Source of the DNA: Bradyrhizobium lablabi
Lineage (GTDB): Bacteria; Pseudomonadota; Alphaproteobacteria; Rhizobiales; Xanthobacteraceae
DNA length: 64,000 nucleotides
Assembly: GCF_018129385.1 (NCBI RefSeq)
Contig: NZ_JAFCLN010000005.1
Span: forward strand, 350,556-414,555
Direction of reading: 5' to 3'
The notes below the pieces were generated by a model. That model did not search any database, was not told the DNA's origin, and was given only the letters and a program-made list of their open reading frames with translations. Within the stretch, counting starts at the first letter, position 1, and each line of letters starts with the position of its first letter. The position numbers were made by a program, and so were the translations under genes. Shown here one piece after another: positions 63,663-64,000 of this stretch.

Positions 63663-64000
63663 CACGCTCGCGGATGGCCGATGTGTCAAATTTAACACGA
63701 CGGGCAAATCAGATTCTGATTTTCGGAAGTCGTGTCAAGCCCCGAAATCAAAAATATTCCGCTTGTCAATTTCGGCAAATCAGAATTATAACAGCGGCAC
63801 CTCATCCCCGAGGAGGGGCGTTGGCCATCGCCACCAAACGTTGGGATGGGATGCGGTGGACGCGGGCGGCGTGCTTGACGAAACGCCGATCGCGTACGGC
63901 GAAGTCGTGTGGTCCTGGCGCCGCGACGCTGGCGCTAAACCTTGCGGAATTTTCCGTGGGGCGATGGTGACAACAAGCCCGCTCACCAGGGAGAGCGCGA
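63663..64000. repeat. Dispersed-type Bradyrhizobium repeat region running off the window
   Basis: Contains nested inverted repeats (ACACGAC 63695-63701 with GTCGTGT 63729-63735; AAATCAG 63706-63712 with CTGATTT 63716-63722), followed by CATCCCCGAGGAGGGGCG, TGGGATGCGGTGGACGCGG and GTGGTCCTGGCGCCGCGACG. I recall these word strings from a sequence present in many copies in Bradyrhizobium genomes, but could not check. It holds a weak reading frame with no recognisable product. No gene is supported. Confidence 0.5.

Noticed and set aside
63674..63970. 98-codon frame in the end-of-window repeat
   Set aside because: Runs through inverted repeats and GC-rich repeat text, so coding is not credible.

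Overview
The window reads as ordinary chromosome of a high-GC alphaproteobacterium of the Bradyrhizobium / Nitrobacteraceae type. The grounds are a Rhizobiales-style sufS-B-C-D-S-T-A iron-sulfur operon with Irr/ICE-like palindromes, several RopB/Omp25-like barrels ending in Ala-Arg-Tyr, the aminotransferase-hom-glpX-recJ neighbourhood, class I PHB synthase, and interspersed palindromic repeats of the kind scattered through Bradyrhizobium genomes. No rRNA, tRNA, CRISPR array, transposase, integrase or phage gene was found.

Layout. 1-2236: a membrane LytTR regulator divergent from a membrane acyltransferase. 2250-9836: SUF operon (two cysteine desulfurases, SufBCD, DUF59 protein, a VOC-fold passenger, SufA), with a palindromic repeat between sufB and sufC. 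9852-14381: TfoX-like protein with a lysine-rich tail, diguanylate cyclase, DEAD-box helicase, AraC regulator. 14492-15997: secreted caspase-like protein, then a second-family repeat. 16547-21765: PaoABC-like molybdenum hydroxylase operon and an FAD monooxygenase. 21992-25814: three outer-membrane barrels and an SDR, separated by three terminators sharing the same stem. 26053-32670: parE, DedA, Tat-exported metallo-beta-lactamase-fold hydrolase, PaiB-like protein, argC, methyltransferase. 32659-39498: a leftward operon for uptake and CoA activation of an organic acid (livFGMH, RidA, acyl-CoA ligase, MaoC hydratase) whose substrate-binding-protein gene is broken; a divergent IclR regulator sits across a perfect 12+12 bp inverted repeat. 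40410-43240: MAPEG protein, PHB synthase, small lipoprotein. 43399-51531: aminotransferase, homoserine dehydrogenase, FBPase II, GNAT, HAD dehalogenase, an unusual soluble MCP-like protein, RecJ. 51560-58287: SDR, GNAT, lytic transglycosylase, MarR/AhpD-like divergent pair with a clear operator, Tat-exported amidase flanked by a duplicated gene tail, SDR. 58293-64000: M23 peptidase, EF-P, kinase-less DUF4118 protein with a tiny membrane peptide, NhaA, a 77-aa unknown, and a dispersed-type repeat running off the end.

No clearly new multi-gene system is visible. The best leads are the out-of-frame deletion in the liv binding protein, the strong operators at 39499-39535 and 54807-54827, the reversed-order MCP-like protein at 48358-49452, the 87-bp duplicated tail flanking the amidase, and the paired ICE-like sites ahead of sufB. 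Coordinates of short motifs were counted by hand and may be off by one base.
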